From Kiritimatiellia bacterium (GTDB lineage Bacteria; Verrucomicrobiota; Kiritimatiellia; JAFGHX01), in contig JAFGHX010000032.1 in the NCBI GenBank assembly GCA_016929905.1, positions 62,001-126,000 on the forward strand: a stretch of 64,000 bases of DNA. Reading direction: 5' to 3'. The notes beneath the pieces were generated by a model. That model was not told where the DNA came from, ran no database searches, and was given only the letters and a program-made list of their open reading frames with translations. This document shows, piece by piece, positions 15,773 through 25,420 of this stretch (within the stretch, counting starts at the first letter, position 1; each line of letters starts with the position of its first letter). Both the position numbers and the translations under genes were made by a program.

Positions 15773-15801
15773 TTATAACGAGAATTGTGCGCCCGTTGCA
15801 A
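15773..15801 (-). promoter_or_regulatory. Promoter of the glycosidase-sulfatase unit
   Basis: On the minus strand TTGCAA (15801-15796) and TTATAA (15778-15773) are 17 bp apart. Transcription would start near 15766, about 78 nt before the glycosidase ATG at 15688. Confidence 0.55.
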
Positions 15802-15873
15802 GCCAAGCCGGAGACGGGATACAATATATATGGGGGGGACGGAGTGCGCTGGGGCGCGAATGCCCCGGCGTAG

Positions 15874-15947
15874 TGTCGAGAACTGCAACGAAAAACAAGA
15901 AAAGATCGCGCCAAAGATCGCCAGAACGATTGCGACCAAGATAAGGG
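15874..15947 (+). repeat. 27-bp shared element followed by a dodecamer array
   Basis: The 27-bp stretch 15874-15900 (TGTCGAGAACTGCAACG...) recurs at 48392-48418 with one mismatch. Four degenerate dodecamers follow: AAAAGATCGCGC, CAAAGATCGCCA, GAACGATTGCGA and CCAAGATAAGGG (15900-15947). They belong to the CAAAGATT family also seen at 25421 and 48331. The rest of the 373-bp gap (15689-16061) holds the glycosidase promoter and no other feature I recognise. Confidence 0.65.
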
Positions 15948-16061
15948 ATGGCGCCCCCCGCGCCCGGCCAAGGCGCAGGGGGCGCACGCGTGACGTAACC
16001 GGAGGCATACGCGCGGCTGAAACGCATCAGCCTCCTGAGGCATCTTCCAGATGGGTTCCGA

Positions 16062-19000
16062 TCAGTTGTTCTCCAACCAGGTTCTGACGCGATACATCAT
16101 TCCACCGCTGTGAATGCCGTTCGTGTGGCTGATCGTCCCGCCCGTGCCGATCACGTCCTCGAAACCGGGAACGACCTGCCAGTTGTATCCGTCGCCACCG
16201 TCCGCCTGCTGCTCCAGCACGTAGTGCCGGCTCATCCCCAGGTAATCGCTGCCCGCCGCTTCGCGGCCGTCGAACGAGACGATGATGGTTCCGTTGCACC
16301 CCTCGATGTCGACGGCGAGCCAGTCCGACTCGTCATCGGGGCAGGTCCCGGCGACGTATTCCTCGAGGTTGGGGATGCCGTCTCCGTCAAAGTCCTCGGT
16401 ATCGCCGCCGTCGATCTCGTCATACCCGCCGAACCAGACAGACTCCCAGCCGTTCGGCATACCGTCGTTATCGCCGTCATCTACGGCCAGCGACTCGTAG
16501 AGGGACAATTCGAAGTCGAACAGCAGGTCCTCGCTGGCTGCCGTCGCATTGAGCAGTTGCACCGCCACGACGTTCGTGCCGTTGAGCAGATCGCACATCG
16601 AGCCTCCGGCGAGCGACACGGACCATTCCTGGTCCGGCTCGAGGTCGGAGGCGGCGACATCGTCGTAGGCCAGCGGCGAACCCGACGTCCCGTCGACGTT
16701 GACCCGGGCCACCTCGCGGCCGTTCACCCACAGTGCGAACCCGTCGTCGTACTGGGCCCAGACGTCGACACGGGCGATACGCGCCGCATTTGGCACGGTG
16801 AACGTCTTGCGCAGGAAGACGGACGTGTGGTCGTTCTGCATGTCGAGCGTGGTTCCGAACGAACCCGTACCGGCGTCGCCGTACCCGAACGGTGCGCTAC
16901 CCGTGTTCCACGCGGAGTCGTCGAACAGGCGGGTTCGCCACACCGGCGAGTCTTGAGCGGCGGCAGGGGCCGTGCCGGGCCGGTAACGCCAGGCGGCCCC
17001 TTTGGCGATGGTTACAATCGGGGTCGAGGATCCTGCAACGCTGTCATCATCGAAGATGACGTACGTGTGCGTCGCGCGGGCGCCCAGGGTGACAAGGGCC
17101 GGGTTCGCCAGCGCGAGCACGATGCTTTCGTTCGACTCGACGGCCTCATCGTTCAGCACGACGATCGAAACACTCCGGCTGGTCTCGCCCGGGGCAAAGG
17201 TGAGTGTTCCGTCCGCCAGGCTGTAGTCCGCGCCGTTGGCGGCCGTGCCACCGGCGACCCGATAGTCGACACCTGCGGGTTCGAGCGCGGCAGCGCTCAG
17301 CGTGATCACGACGCACGCCGGGGAGACATCCTCCGCCCCGCTCGACTGTGCGGTCACGAACTGCACGTAGATGGGCAGCGTGGCGGCGGACTGCGCGGCG
17401 GAGTAGTCGGACCCGCCGTTCGCGTTGTAGGCCTGGACACGGTAGTAGAACGTGACGGAGGGCGGCAGCCCGCAATCGGCGTAGGCCTCGGTGCCGGCCC
17501 CGAGCGTCACGAGATTCGTCCACGTTCCCGTTTCCGTGCGCCGCTCGATGATGAAACCGTCTTCGTCGCTGCTGCGATCCTCCCAGGCCAGATCGATCCG
17601 GCTGACGCTCGTGTCGGCGGCCGTCAACGCGGCCGGCGCAGCGGGCGGCAAGGCGTTCTCCAGCCCGGGCGTTCCGCCGCCGGCCGGGCTCGCGATCCAG
17701 TTCGCCGGGTCGTTTCCGTACAGATCGGCCGCCACCCGCTGGATCGACGGGCCGCCACCGTCGGCCGACTCGGGCCACGGCGCGGTGTCGGCATAGCAGA
17801 CCTTGTCCACGAGGATCCACGGGATGCCGGCTTCGTCCGGCGTGTCCGGCTGCCACAACTTGATCGTGTCGCCGCCGTTGCCCAGCGCGCCGTCGTAGGG
17901 GCCGAACAACTGCATTCCGGCAGGAACACCCGGATAGGCCTGGCGGAATGTGGCCGCGTCCGTCGGGATAGCCAGCGCGTACTCGCCCGGCGCCAGGCTG
18001 GCGCCGGATGGAAACGCGTAGTCGCCCACGCCCGTCAGCATCCAGCAGTTGGCGGGGTAGTTCGGATCGTACAGTTTCACCAGGTTGGTGCCGGCATTGT
18101 ACAATTCGACGAACTCATACAGGCCGTCGACCGGGTTGTACATCAGTTCGTTGATCACGATGGGGCCGACTCGGGGATAGGCGTTGGCCGCGCCCAGCGT
18201 ATTGGTCGCGCTCTGCGTCACGAAGTCGTCGCCGCCGTCGCTCTTGGTGTGCCGCGCGAACGCATGCCCCCGCCACGCGCCGTCGAACCGCACCTGGTCC
18301 AGGTACTGCAGCCGGCCCTGGTCGTCCCAGTTGCTCAGATAGATCTCGTCGCCGTGCGAACTCAGGGCAAAGCAGGCGGGGTTGGTCGGGTCGGAGTTGA
18401 AATCGAACTCGTTGAATACCACATAGCCCCCCGCTTCCAGCACCGTGCCCGCCGGGATCTGGAACTTCCTGTAATCGGCGTCGCTGTCGCTCAGGTACCA
18501 GCCCCCGACGTCGATGGGGTCGGCGCCCTTGTTGTGGAGTTCGATCGCGTCCGTGTCGGGGAAATCGGTGTGTGTCAGCGCCTCGCTGATCACGATCCGG
18601 TACGGGGCCGGGTCGTCATAGCCGGGCGAGCCGCCGATCAGACGGCTCGCGCGCCAGTTCAGATAGCTGGAGGCGTCATCGTCGGAATAGTCGCCCGTCG
18701 GATCGACGGGCACCAGCGAGAAGCCGGACCCGCCCGCCTTTTCGTCCCAGGAGTTCTTGTCGTCGTATTTCACCGAGACGATCGGCACGCCGTCGCTGTC
18801 GGTCAGCGTGATGCTCTCTCCGTCGTTGTCGAGTTTGCCCCGGAACTCGGCGATGAAGGCGACGGACTCGGCCACGTCCGGATAGCGGTTCGTGAAGGCC
18901 TGCAGGTTGCGCACGAGCAGAATGAACGCACCGGCCTCCAACACGGTGCCGGCATCGAACGTGTACTGATCGCCTTCAAACGAGACCAGGGACAGGCCGC

Positions 19001-21668
19001 GGACCGCGCTGCTGCTCGTATTCTTGATCTCGACGAATTCGAAGTCGCTCCCGCCCAGCGGGTCGTACATGATCTCGGTGATCCGGATCTTGCTGTAGTG
19101 GGCGGTGTAGTTGAAGGTCGCTTCGTGCACCGCGCTCCACGTCTCCGCGCTCTTGTACAGGCGCGCCTTCACGTGGGTCGTCATGTCCAGCTTCACGGGC
19201 TGGGCGTACAACTCGGCCGTCTCGGCAACCCCGCCGCCGGGCAGGCGCGGGTCCGTGCCGTCCGTCGTGTAGTAGATCGTGTAGCCTTCAGCGCTCTGCA
19301 TGGTGAGCTTGAACCCGTTGTCGATCGCCCCGCCTTCCCGGCTGAAATCCGGCGGTTCGATGGACGGGTACAGGCCGCCGTTGCGGAAATCGTCGACGAC
19401 CTTGGCGGTGCGGACGGAGAAATACTCGCGGAACAGCCGAGCGCGCTCCGGCGCCCACTGGCCGTCCCGCGTCTGCGGCGGCTCCTGGCCCGCATCGCCC
19501 CAACGCGCCGATTCGCAGACGATCGGCAGTTCGATCTGCCCGCTGATCGCCGCATAGCGGTTCGAGACGGCCGAAACCGTCAGCGCGCCGCCCGGACGGA
19601 TGAGGTGGCGGTAAATCCGATCGGCGAACAGCATCCGGTAGTCGGGGTTCGCGATCATGTCAATCTCTTGCGCCATCCAACTGTAGTCCGCGTTCCCCAC
19701 GTGCAGAGCCAGTTCGTAGTCCCACACGAAGAACTGGTACGGCACGTCGTGCAGCCCGCGGTTCCGGGTCTTGCGACCCGCGCGCAGGTTGGCGAACCGC
19801 CAGTTGGTCACGTCGGTCGGCTGTGCCCAGTCCCAGTTCTGGCCGTAAATCTGAAGCAGGACATAATCGGTGAACTGCACCACGTCGAGGTACTCGCGCC
19901 GCAGCGCGTAGTTGGCGGGGTTCGCCAGGTCCGTGATGTTCGTCATCGCCGCGAATGCATCGACGGTCCCATCCACGATATTCGGATAGATGTCGACCCC
20001 TCGCCCCGGTTCCGGGTTCGGCGGATCGATGAACGGCCACTGCGTGTTCGAGATGACGTCGTAGTCCTCCTTCTCGCCGCCGAAATGGGAGGCCATGTAC
20101 GAATCGTTGGGCTTCTCGCAGGGGTTGTAGAGGCCCCAGTACACGCCGTTGATGTAGAGGTGGACCCAGGTGTCGTACGGGGCAACCCAGCCCATGTCGC
20201 GCTGCGTCTGGCGCGCCCAACTGTCGCGCGAATACTGAACACGCCCCGCGACCGAGTTCGAGCCGCAGTTGCTCACGAATTTGTCGTTGCTGCCCGCACG
20301 CAGGCGGATCGCGTCGAAGCTGTCCACCGAGCAGCCGGGGAACAGCTCATACTTGAGCTTCGACGCGCCGTACTGAGACTTGAACGACAGGTTGAACGAG
20401 TGTTTCGGATTCGCGGTGTTGCGCCCGGCACGGCCCGCGATCGAAATGCCGCAGTCGACCTGGAACCCGTTCGTCCCCGACGGATCGATCAGTTCCACGG
20501 ATGCGATCCGGGTCCAGTCGTCGTCGCCGACACGGTGCGGGTTGGCGTAGATGCCGTTGGTCCCCCACATCTCGTCGTAGGGCATCACGATCGACATCGA
20601 AGGCACCGCCAGCAGCGCGTCGTCGACCAGGTTGCTGTACGCTGGGTCCGCCACGACCGTCGGGTCCATGTCCGTGGCCTGGCGCGCCGCCACACTCGGC
20701 GTCGGCTCTTCGTTGTAGAGGTCTATGGGCGGCATCCAATCTTCGCCCACCATGCAGTCCTTCTGATTCACCACCTTGTCCACGAAGATGTAGGTGTGCG
20801 TGTCGACCCCCGTCGATTCGTGCCCCTCTTTCGCCGCGTACGCGCGCAGCGTCACGCAGGGCGGCGTCTCCCCGTTCATCAGCCGGTTCGCCGTGCTGTC
20901 CGGGTCGATCAGCACGGCCAGCGGCGACACCCCCGCGATGACGTTGGAGACCGCCGACTTCGGGTCGCTTCCGTCGAGCGTGTAGCGGATCGTCGCGCCG
21001 TCGGTCTCCGTGCTGATCGTGCAGGTGAACGGCGCATCGTAGAAGCCGCGGTCGTGACTGAACGTCGTGTCCGCTACGCGGCGGTAGTCCGAAAGCTCCA
21101 GGTCGATCCCGCAGTCCGCGCTGTCCGTCGCGAAGTTGAAGACCTGAACCGCGATGACGTTCTCGCCCTCGGTCAGGTACCCGCTCGGCTCAGGCAACCG
21201 GAATTCCTCCAGCACGCCCGCGTCACGGGCTTCCGCCGCCAGCGAATCGAAGGACGGCGGGCCGTCCGGCTCGTTGCACGCCTGTACGCACTCGCCATTG
21301 ATCCACACGACGAACCCGTCGTTGAAATCTACGGCCAGCTTCAGCCGCGTCTCGGGAGTCATGCCGGATATCGTGAAGGAGCGGCGAATGAAGAACGTCG
21401 AGTAGGATCCCTGCATGTCCGTCAGCGTGGTTCCCAGACCGCCCAACCCATAGCCAAACGGACCTGCGCCCCAGCCCCAGGTGGAATCGTCAAAATCCAT
21501 GTCGCGCCAGGCGCCTGGGGGTTCCGAAACCTCCTGCGTCCCTTTCGCATACGACCAGGTCGCGCCCTGCGAAATCAGGACCTCACCCCTGGCCGATATC
21601 GCCCCCAAAAGTCCAAGCGCAAGCAGGGATAGGTGTGCAATCCGCCTGAAAATTGCCTCTATGTACAC
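16062..21668 (-). CDS. Giant secreted CotH-kinase protein A with lamin-tail, Fn3 and Calx-beta domains
   Basis: The protein has 1868 residues from GTG 21668. That start puts the signal peptide (FRRIAHLSLLALGLLG, cleavage near 28) at the N-terminus and fits a sigma-54-like site upstream; TTG 21788 and ATG 21713 are alternatives. Order: galactose-binding-like domain 29-180 (AGPFGYG, FNDGFVVWINGE), chitobiase-type strand 185-265, CotH 330-700 with HLYINGVYWGLYNP near 503 and FFVWDYE, second chitobiase-type repeat near 796, lamin-tail domains near 863, 1025 and 1168, Fn3 1336-1436, Calx-beta 1433-1540, second galactose-binding-like domain 1553-1720, calcium-loop TSP3-like region 1726-1780 and a tail ending MYRVRTWL. 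CotH domains are atypical protein kinases. The gene follows a FecR/LamG and sigma factor pair on the same strand. Confidence 0.85.
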   Translation of the reverse strand: MYIEAIFRRIAHLSLLALGLLGAISARGEVLISQGATWSYAKGTQEVSEPPGAWRDMDFDDSTWGWGAGPFGYGLGGLGTTLTDMQGSYSTFFIRRSFTISGMTPETRLKLAVDFNDGFVVWINGECVQACNEPDGPPSFDSLAAEARDAGVLEEFRLPEPSGYLTEGENVIAVQVFNFATDSADCGIDLELSDYRRVADTTFSHDRGFYDAPFTCTISTETDGATIRYTLDGSDPKSAVSNVIAGVSPLAVLIDPDSTANRLMNGETPPCVTLRAYAAKEGHESTGVDTHTYIFVDKVVNQKDCMVGEDWMPPIDLYNEEPTPSVAARQATDMDPTVVADPAYSNLVDDALLAVPSMSIVMPYDEMWGTNGIYANPHRVGDDDWTRIASVELIDPSGTNGFQVDCGISIAGRAGRNTANPKHSFNLSFKSQYGASKLKYELFPGCSVDSFDAIRLRAGSNDKFVSNCGSNSVAGRVQYSRDSWARQTQRDMGWVAPYDTWVHLYINGVYWGLYNPCEKPNDSYMASHFGGEKEDYDVISNTQWPFIDPPNPEPGRGVDIYPNIVDGTVDAFAAMTNITDLANPANYALRREYLDVVQFTDYVLLQIYGQNWDWAQPTDVTNWRFANLRAGRKTRNRGLHDVPYQFFVWDYELALHVGNADYSWMAQEIDMIANPDYRMLFADRIYRHLIRPGGALTVSAVSNRYAAISGQIELPIVCESARWGDAGQEPPQTRDGQWAPERARLFREYFSVRTAKVVDDFRNGGLYPSIEPPDFSREGGAIDNGFKLTMQSAEGYTIYYTTDGTDPRLPGGGVAETAELYAQPVKLDMTTHVKARLYKSAETWSAVHEATFNYTAHYSKIRITEIMYDPLGGSDFEFVEIKNTSSSAVRGLSLVSFEGDQYTFDAGTVLEAGAFILLVRNLQAFTNRYPDVAESVAFIAEFRGKLDNDGESITLTDSDGVPIVSVKYDDKNSWDEKAGGSGFSLVPVDPTGDYSDDDASSYLNWRASRLIGGSPGYDDPAPYRIVISEALTHTDFPDTDAIELHNKGADPIDVGGWYLSDSDADYRKFQIPAGTVLEAGGYVVFNEFDFNSDPTNPACFALSSHGDEIYLSNWDDQGRLQYLDQVRFDGAWRGHAFARHTKSDGGDDFVTQSATNTLGAANAYPRVGPIVINELMYNPVDGLYEFVELYNAGTNLVKLYDPNYPANCWMLTGVGDYAFPSGASLAPGEYALAIPTDAATFRQAYPGVPAGMQLFGPYDGALGNGGDTIKLWQPDTPDEAGIPWILVDKVCYADTAPWPESADGGGPSIQRVAADLYGNDPANWIASPAGGGTPGLENALPPAAPAALTAADTSVSRIDLAWEDRSSDEDGFIIERRTETGTWTNLVTLGAGTEAYADCGLPPSVTFYYRVQAYNANGGSDYSAAQSAATLPIYVQFVTAQSSGAEDVSPACVVITLSAAALEPAGVDYRVAGGTAANGADYSLADGTLTFAPGETSRSVSIVVLNDEAVESNESIVLALANPALVTLGARATHTYVIFDDDSVAGSSTPIVTIAKGAAWRYRPGTAPAAAQDSPVWRTRLFDDSAWNTGSAPFGYGDAGTGSFGTTLDMQNDHTSVFLRKTFTVPNAARIARVDVWAQYDDGFALWVNGREVARVNVDGTSGSPLAYDDVAASDLEPDQEWSVSLAGGSMCDLLNGTNVVAVQLLNATAASEDLLFDFELSLYESLAVDDGDNDGMPNGWESVWFGGYDEIDGGDTEDFDGDGIPNLEEYVAGTCPDDESDWLAVDIEGCNGTIIVSFDGREAAGSDYLGMSRHYVLEQQADGGDGYNWQVVPGFEDVIGTGGTISHTNGIHSGGMMYRVRTWLENN

Positions 21669-21708
21669 GTCACGCCATCCTAATGACGCCTCAGCCTGGC
21701 TGTCATAG

Positions 21709-21725
21709 AGCATAAACCGCGCCAA
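21709..21725 (-). promoter_or_regulatory. Sigma-54-like promoter upstream of CotH gene A
   Basis: On the minus strand TTGGCGC, five bases, then ATGCT gives GG and GC separated by exactly 10 bp, as sigma-54 requires. The -24 box has one mismatch (G for A) and the -12 box one (A for T). The preceding bases GGAAG match those of the better site at 63919-63935. Transcription from about 21697 would leave a 30-nt leader to GTG 21668. Confidence 0.4.
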
Positions 21726-22366
21726 CTTCCTGGCATTCAAGATTTGTGTTGGTTTTCCGCCAGTTTCTTCTATTTCCAGCCATAACAATCGATATTAGTT
21801 TCTCATAAACGAGAATCAGTTTTGCGAAAATGCGAAACCAAATTGTCCCGGTATCGACCGTGTACAGATAAGGGTATCTGATGGGTATACCGTATGATGT
21901 GTATAGATCGTCTGGAACGGGATGAAGATGGCGGTGATTAGATGGCGTGAAGCGAATGCCGTCCCGGAGGATTGACCACCGACTCCAAACCCGGCGCTGA
22001 CGCTGGCAAGATCCCCCGCTCGCTGGGCGATGCCGGACATAACGAGGTGGAAAATCTGTTCCGCCACGGGCGGAAAGGTCGTGAGCTTTGTCGATCCCGC
22101 CGCTGCGGCGGGCGTTCCCGAATTCAGCCATGGGCTGATCGGCCTCAGGCCGAAAGTCCTCGAACAAGTTCTGGAGCGAGCCGCGCCCAACGACACCAGG
22201 AGGCACGACGGCGAAGTCGGGTTCTCGAGCGAGTCTCAGCGTCGCTCTCGCGCTGCAGCCACAGCGCCCTCGCTGAGCCTGGAACAGCTCCCGCGCCGGT
22301 CGTCGGCATGTGGCGACGTCGATCTGTACCGGGAGGCGATCGACGGCAGGTCGTCATCCGCCGAAT
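21726..22366. other. Intergenic region upstream of CotH gene A, partly AT-rich
   Basis: About 640 bp separate the FecR/LamG stop from the CotH control region. Bases 21780-21960 are distinctly less GC-rich than the surroundings, as expected for a regulatory region. The rest includes a copy of CTCGAACAAGTTCT (near 22159) that matches the inverted dodecamer at 1665. Reading frames through it have no homology I recognise and no good start, so I see no gene. Confidence 0.5.
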
Positions 22367-24067
22367 TCATTCCTCGAGCCAGACATGGGCGCGGTAGTTG
22401 CGCTGGACTTCCTCGGGCGACAACGCACGGCTGTAGACCGCGACCAGATAGACGGCGCCCTGCCACCCACGGTCGAGGGAAGTCGTTCGGTTTCCCAGCC
22501 CGAAAGTGTAGCCCGGGTCCCATGCGCGTTTGCCCTCGGACTTGAGTCTGCCGGGCGTGGGCCGGCAGGCGCACCGTTCACCGTCGACATACACCGACGC
22601 GCCCGCCCGGGGTGCGAAGACACAGACAAGATGGTAGACCGCGTCGGTACGGCGCAGCGGGCTGCCCGACGTCACGAATTGCCCGGTCGACCCGCCCGCG
22701 ATCCGAACGCGAAAGTCGATGTTGCCCGGCCCCCACTCGTCCGCATGCGCCTGCGCAACCGCCCAGTTATGGGTGTTCTTGGCCGCGCCAGCCGGATCGT
22801 CAAAGACGAGAATACGACGCCCATCCCGCTGGTAGAGGCTGCCGGTACGCAACCAGACTTCCACCGTCAGCTCTCCGGCGGCCAAGAACGGCGCGAAGAG
22901 CTTCGCCGGCCGCTGCGCCTGCGCCATGATCGAGTGCCCCTCGACGGGGAACGCCAGTCCGCCCCCGGGCAGCCAGCGGTAACCCCGCCCGGAGAGGCGC
23001 AGGTCAACCGGCGGTTCCACCCCGGAAATGTCGCGAATGACAGCCCCGCCGCCCTCCCCGAACCCGTACAACACCTGCAGCCCTTCGGTCACACGCGCTT
23101 CCGGCGCGGGACCGGCCCCTTGTATGGCTTGCGTTTCGACAACGGCCAGCGTTCGGCCTACCACCGCGGAGCGGCCTTCCGCCAGCAGGACGGACTCCCC
23201 GTCCCGGCGGTTGCTGACCCGCACCTTGCCCTCGCGCAGGTCGATCCGCGTCGAATCCCGCCCGACCCGCACACCGAATCGCGTGCCCACCACATGGATC
23301 TCCGCCTGCGGGGTGAACACAGCCATCGAGGAACCCGCACCGGCGGCATGCCGCACATCCGCGTCGACCAAGCCGTTCATGATCAGGATGGTGCGACCCG
23401 CTGCCGGGATTCTTCGCGCTGCCCCGGGCGCGATGACGACCTCCGCTCTCTCGCCGAGGCTCAGCGTCGACCCGTCTCCGTAGACAATCTCCGCCCGCGC
23501 GCCACCCGCGCCAACCCGCACTTCCGTATCCAGCCCCAGCTCCTCGGCACCGCCCGCCACGCGCTCTCGGCCGCCGGCAACCAGGCGAACATCGCCGGCA
23601 ACTCGGCCAAGCCGCGCCGCGGCCGGATGGCCCGGCAAGACAGGCACCCGTCCGAGAAATGCGGCCACCAAGGCACCCACCGCCATGAGCACGGCGGCGG
23701 CCATCCCGGTTACCCTCGCCGCCCATCCTCCCCCCGCCGTCCGATACCGGCCGCCGCCCCTCGCTCTCGTCGCACCCGTCGGGCGGGGGCGGCTTCGAAT
23801 CCTCTGCATGACCTGCCGCTCCACACGCTGGTCGACCAGCCCGTGAATGCGGTCCATCACCGCCTCCGTTACGTCCAGGTTACCGCGGGAACCCCGGAGA
23901 TGCGCTTCGAGTTCAAGGAGGGAGTGATGCAGCCCCACGGCCCCCTCTTCCGTAGCCAACAGCGTTTCCAGCCGCGCAAACTCCTCGTCGGTCATGCACC
24001 CGTCGGCCAGATTCAGCGACAGCTGCGCGACCGGCGCTATGTTCGGACCATTTCCTTCTGCATGCAT
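22367..24067 (-). CDS. FecR-domain anti-sigma-like regulator with extracellular LamG domain (locus 1)
   Basis: The protein has 566 residues from ATG 24067, which lies 31 bp inside the sigma factor gene. Residues 1-118 are cytoplasmic with Asp/Glu and Arg-rich stretches. A single membrane segment spans about 119-139 (GMAAAVLMAVGALVAAFLG). The FecR domain covers about 150-320, with VVGTRFGVRV and IDLREGKVRV. The C-terminal 200 residues form a concanavalin-like LamG domain (LTVEVWLRTGS, YHLVCVFAP, ASVYVDGERC, LGNRTTSLDRGW). The inferred role is to hold the partner sigma factor until an outer signal, possibly a glycan, is bound. The last residues NYRAHVWLEE resemble the tails of the CotH proteins. 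Confidence 0.85.
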   Translation of the reverse strand: MHAEGNGPNIAPVAQLSLNLADGCMTDEEFARLETLLATEEGAVGLHHSLLELEAHLRGSRGNLDVTEAVMDRIHGLVDQRVERQVMQRIRSRPRPTGATRARGGGRYRTAGGGWAARVTGMAAAVLMAVGALVAAFLGRVPVLPGHPAAARLGRVAGDVRLVAGGRERVAGGAEELGLDTEVRVGAGGARAEIVYGDGSTLSLGERAEVVIAPGAARRIPAAGRTILIMNGLVDADVRHAAGAGSSMAVFTPQAEIHVVGTRFGVRVGRDSTRIDLREGKVRVSNRRDGESVLLAEGRSAVVGRTLAVVETQAIQGAGPAPEARVTEGLQVLYGFGEGGGAVIRDISGVEPPVDLRLSGRGYRWLPGGGLAFPVEGHSIMAQAQRPAKLFAPFLAAGELTVEVWLRTGSLYQRDGRRILVFDDPAGAAKNTHNWAVAQAHADEWGPGNIDFRVRIAGGSTGQFVTSGSPLRRTDAVYHLVCVFAPRAGASVYVDGERCACRPTPGRLKSEGKRAWDPGYTFGLGNRTTSLDRGWQGAVYLVAVYSRALSPEEVQRNYRAHVWLEE

Positions 24068-24591
24068 TCGCGAAGCCCCAATCGGATACGAGACAGGAAC
24101 TGGCGGGTGGCCGCCACGGTGCGCCCGAGCGCCTCGGCAATCTCCTCAAAACCCATCGCGCGTTCGTAACGCAGCTCCAGCAGCCGCCTCGCATTCGGCG
24201 GCAGCCGACCACGACACGCCTCCAACGCCTCGCTCACCGCTGCCTGGCGGCGTTCCGCCGCGTGCTCGTCTCGCCAATGCACGCGCAGCGATTCCCAGTA
24301 GTTCTGCAGCTTGTTCTGCTCTCTGGCGTGCCGACGCAGCTCTTGGCGCACCGCATTGCGCGCAATCTGCTTCAGCCACAGCGCGAAATCCCGGCCCGGT
24401 ATGTATTGGAACAGATGCTCATAGGCGTTCACGAAGGTCTGCTGCACCAGATCTTCCGTCCTGCGCCGGTCGTACAGCATCGCCGTTACCACTCTCCAGA
24501 CCTCACGCTGGTGGAGCCGGATGATCGCCGCAAAGGCGTCCACGTCCCCATCCAAGACCCGGCGCACCAGCTCGTCCGCGTCCGGTCCCAT
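24037..24591 (-). CDS. ECF-type RNA polymerase sigma factor (locus 1)
   Basis: The protein has 184 residues from ATG 24591, with GGAGGGG upstream; TTG 24612 is rejected. Region 2 shows AFAAIIRLHQREVWRVVTAML, then DLVQQTFVNAYEHL and FALWLKQIARNAVRQELRR. Region 4 near the end shows LPPNARRLLELRYE and MGFEEIAEALGRTVAATRQFLSRIR. The short linker and lack of region 3 define the ECF class. The last 31 bp overlap the FecR/LamG gene, so the pair is translationally coupled. Target genes probably include CotH gene A downstream, though the intervening control region also looks sigma-54-like. Confidence 0.9.
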   Translation of the reverse strand: MGPDADELVRRVLDGDVDAFAAIIRLHQREVWRVVTAMLYDRRRTEDLVQQTFVNAYEHLFQYIPGRDFALWLKQIARNAVRQELRRHAREQNKLQNYWESLRVHWRDEHAAERRQAAVSEALEACRGRLPPNARRLLELRYERAMGFEEIAEALGRTVAATRQFLSRIRLGLRECMQKEMVRT

Positions 24592-24920
24592 ATCGCCGTC
24601 CCCTCCCCTCAACAGTCACTATCCCAATGCAGAGCAGATTAAACAGAAGAATCCGCCTTCGTCCAGACCTCTTCGCCATCCACAACATATTGTGTTGGCA
24701 GAACCGGATGTCAAGAAGCGTCATGCATCATTTTGCGAGGAAAACACTTGCCACACGTTGAGTGGGCGCTATACTACCCCTCGCTAGCCGAGAGAACGCG
24801 CCTGCGGTGAGTACGAGGGCGGACGGTGCATGAAACGGCTCCGGTCCAGTCCGATCCCGGAACGGCTCCGGGAGATCAACGTGGCCTTCCCGGGGCAGCA
24901 GAAAGGAAGAAGCGAGGCAC
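24592..24920. other. Divergent control region between sigma factor and RRM genes
   Basis: The 329-bp region serves both genes. For the minus strand, TTGACA (24714-24709) with TATGTT 19 bp further is a possible but long-spaced promoter, overlapping an imperfect palindrome ACAACATATTGTGTTG. For the plus strand, a better promoter lies at 24748-24775. The RRM leader contains GAACGGCTCCGG, which can pair with nearby GGAGCCGTT-like sequence. I see no gene here. Confidence 0.45.
24748..24775 (+). promoter_or_regulatory. Promoter of the RRM protein gene
   Basis: TTGCCA (24748-24753) and TATACT (24770-24775) are separated by 16 bp. Transcription near 24782 would give a long leader of about 139 nt, common for cold-regulated RNA-binding protein genes. 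Confidence 0.5.
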
Positions 24921-25403
24921 ATGGGAACCAGACTGTATGTCGGCAATCTGTCGTATGACACATCGGAGGAGAGCCTGCGCGCTCTATTTGAAGAAGCAGG
25001 AACGGTCGTAACTTGCGAACTCGTTGTGGATCGGTATACGAACAAGTCCCGTGGGTTCGCCTTTGTGGAAATGGGCTCCCAGGAAGAGGCCAACAAAGCG
25101 ATTGAACAGCACAACGGCAAAGACGTCGACGGGCGTCCGCTTGTTGTGAACGAGGCCCGTCCGCGCGGTGAACGCCGTGGCGGGGGCGGCGGGGGCGGCG
25201 GCTACGGCGGCGGGGGCGGCGGCTACGGTGGTGGCGGCGGCTACGGCGGTGGTGGCGGCGGCGGCGGTTTCGACGGCGGCGGTGGGTATGGTAACGGCGG
25301 CGGCGGACGCGGTGGCGGAGGCGGAGGCGGCAAGCGCCGGTCCGGCAAGGGCAGCCGCCGCGGCATCCGCAACCAGAAGCGCGAGAGCAAGGGCTTCTGG
25401 TAG
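24921..25403 (+). CDS. Glycine-rich RNA-binding protein (RRM domain)
   Basis: The protein has 160 residues from ATG 24921 with a GA-rich ribosome-binding site. One RRM covers about 3-80, with RNP-2 LYVGNL at 5-10 and RNP-1 KSRGFAFVE at 42-50. The tail has runs of glycine with Tyr or Phe (GGGYGGGGG) over about 86-140 and ends in a basic stretch of Lys and Arg. Such proteins, as in cyanobacteria and PVC bacteria, bind single-stranded RNA and often respond to cold. The long leader with its own hairpin potential fits post-transcriptional control. It stands alone between the divergent sigma factor and a convergent CotH gene. Confidence 0.93.
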   Translation: MGTRLYVGNLSYDTSEESLRALFEEAGTVVTCELVVDRYTNKSRGFAFVEMGSQEEANKAIEQHNGKDVDGRPLVVNEARPRGERRGGGGGGGGYGGGGGGYGGGGGYGGGGGGGGFDGGGGYGNGGGGRGGGGGGGKRRSGKGSRRGIRNQKRESKGFW

Positions 25404-25420
25404 GCCGAGGCGACCCGGTT

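Noticed and set aside
21789-22206. Short frames upstream of CotH gene A
   Set aside because: No start with a ribosome-binding site, no motif, and AT-rich control-region composition.
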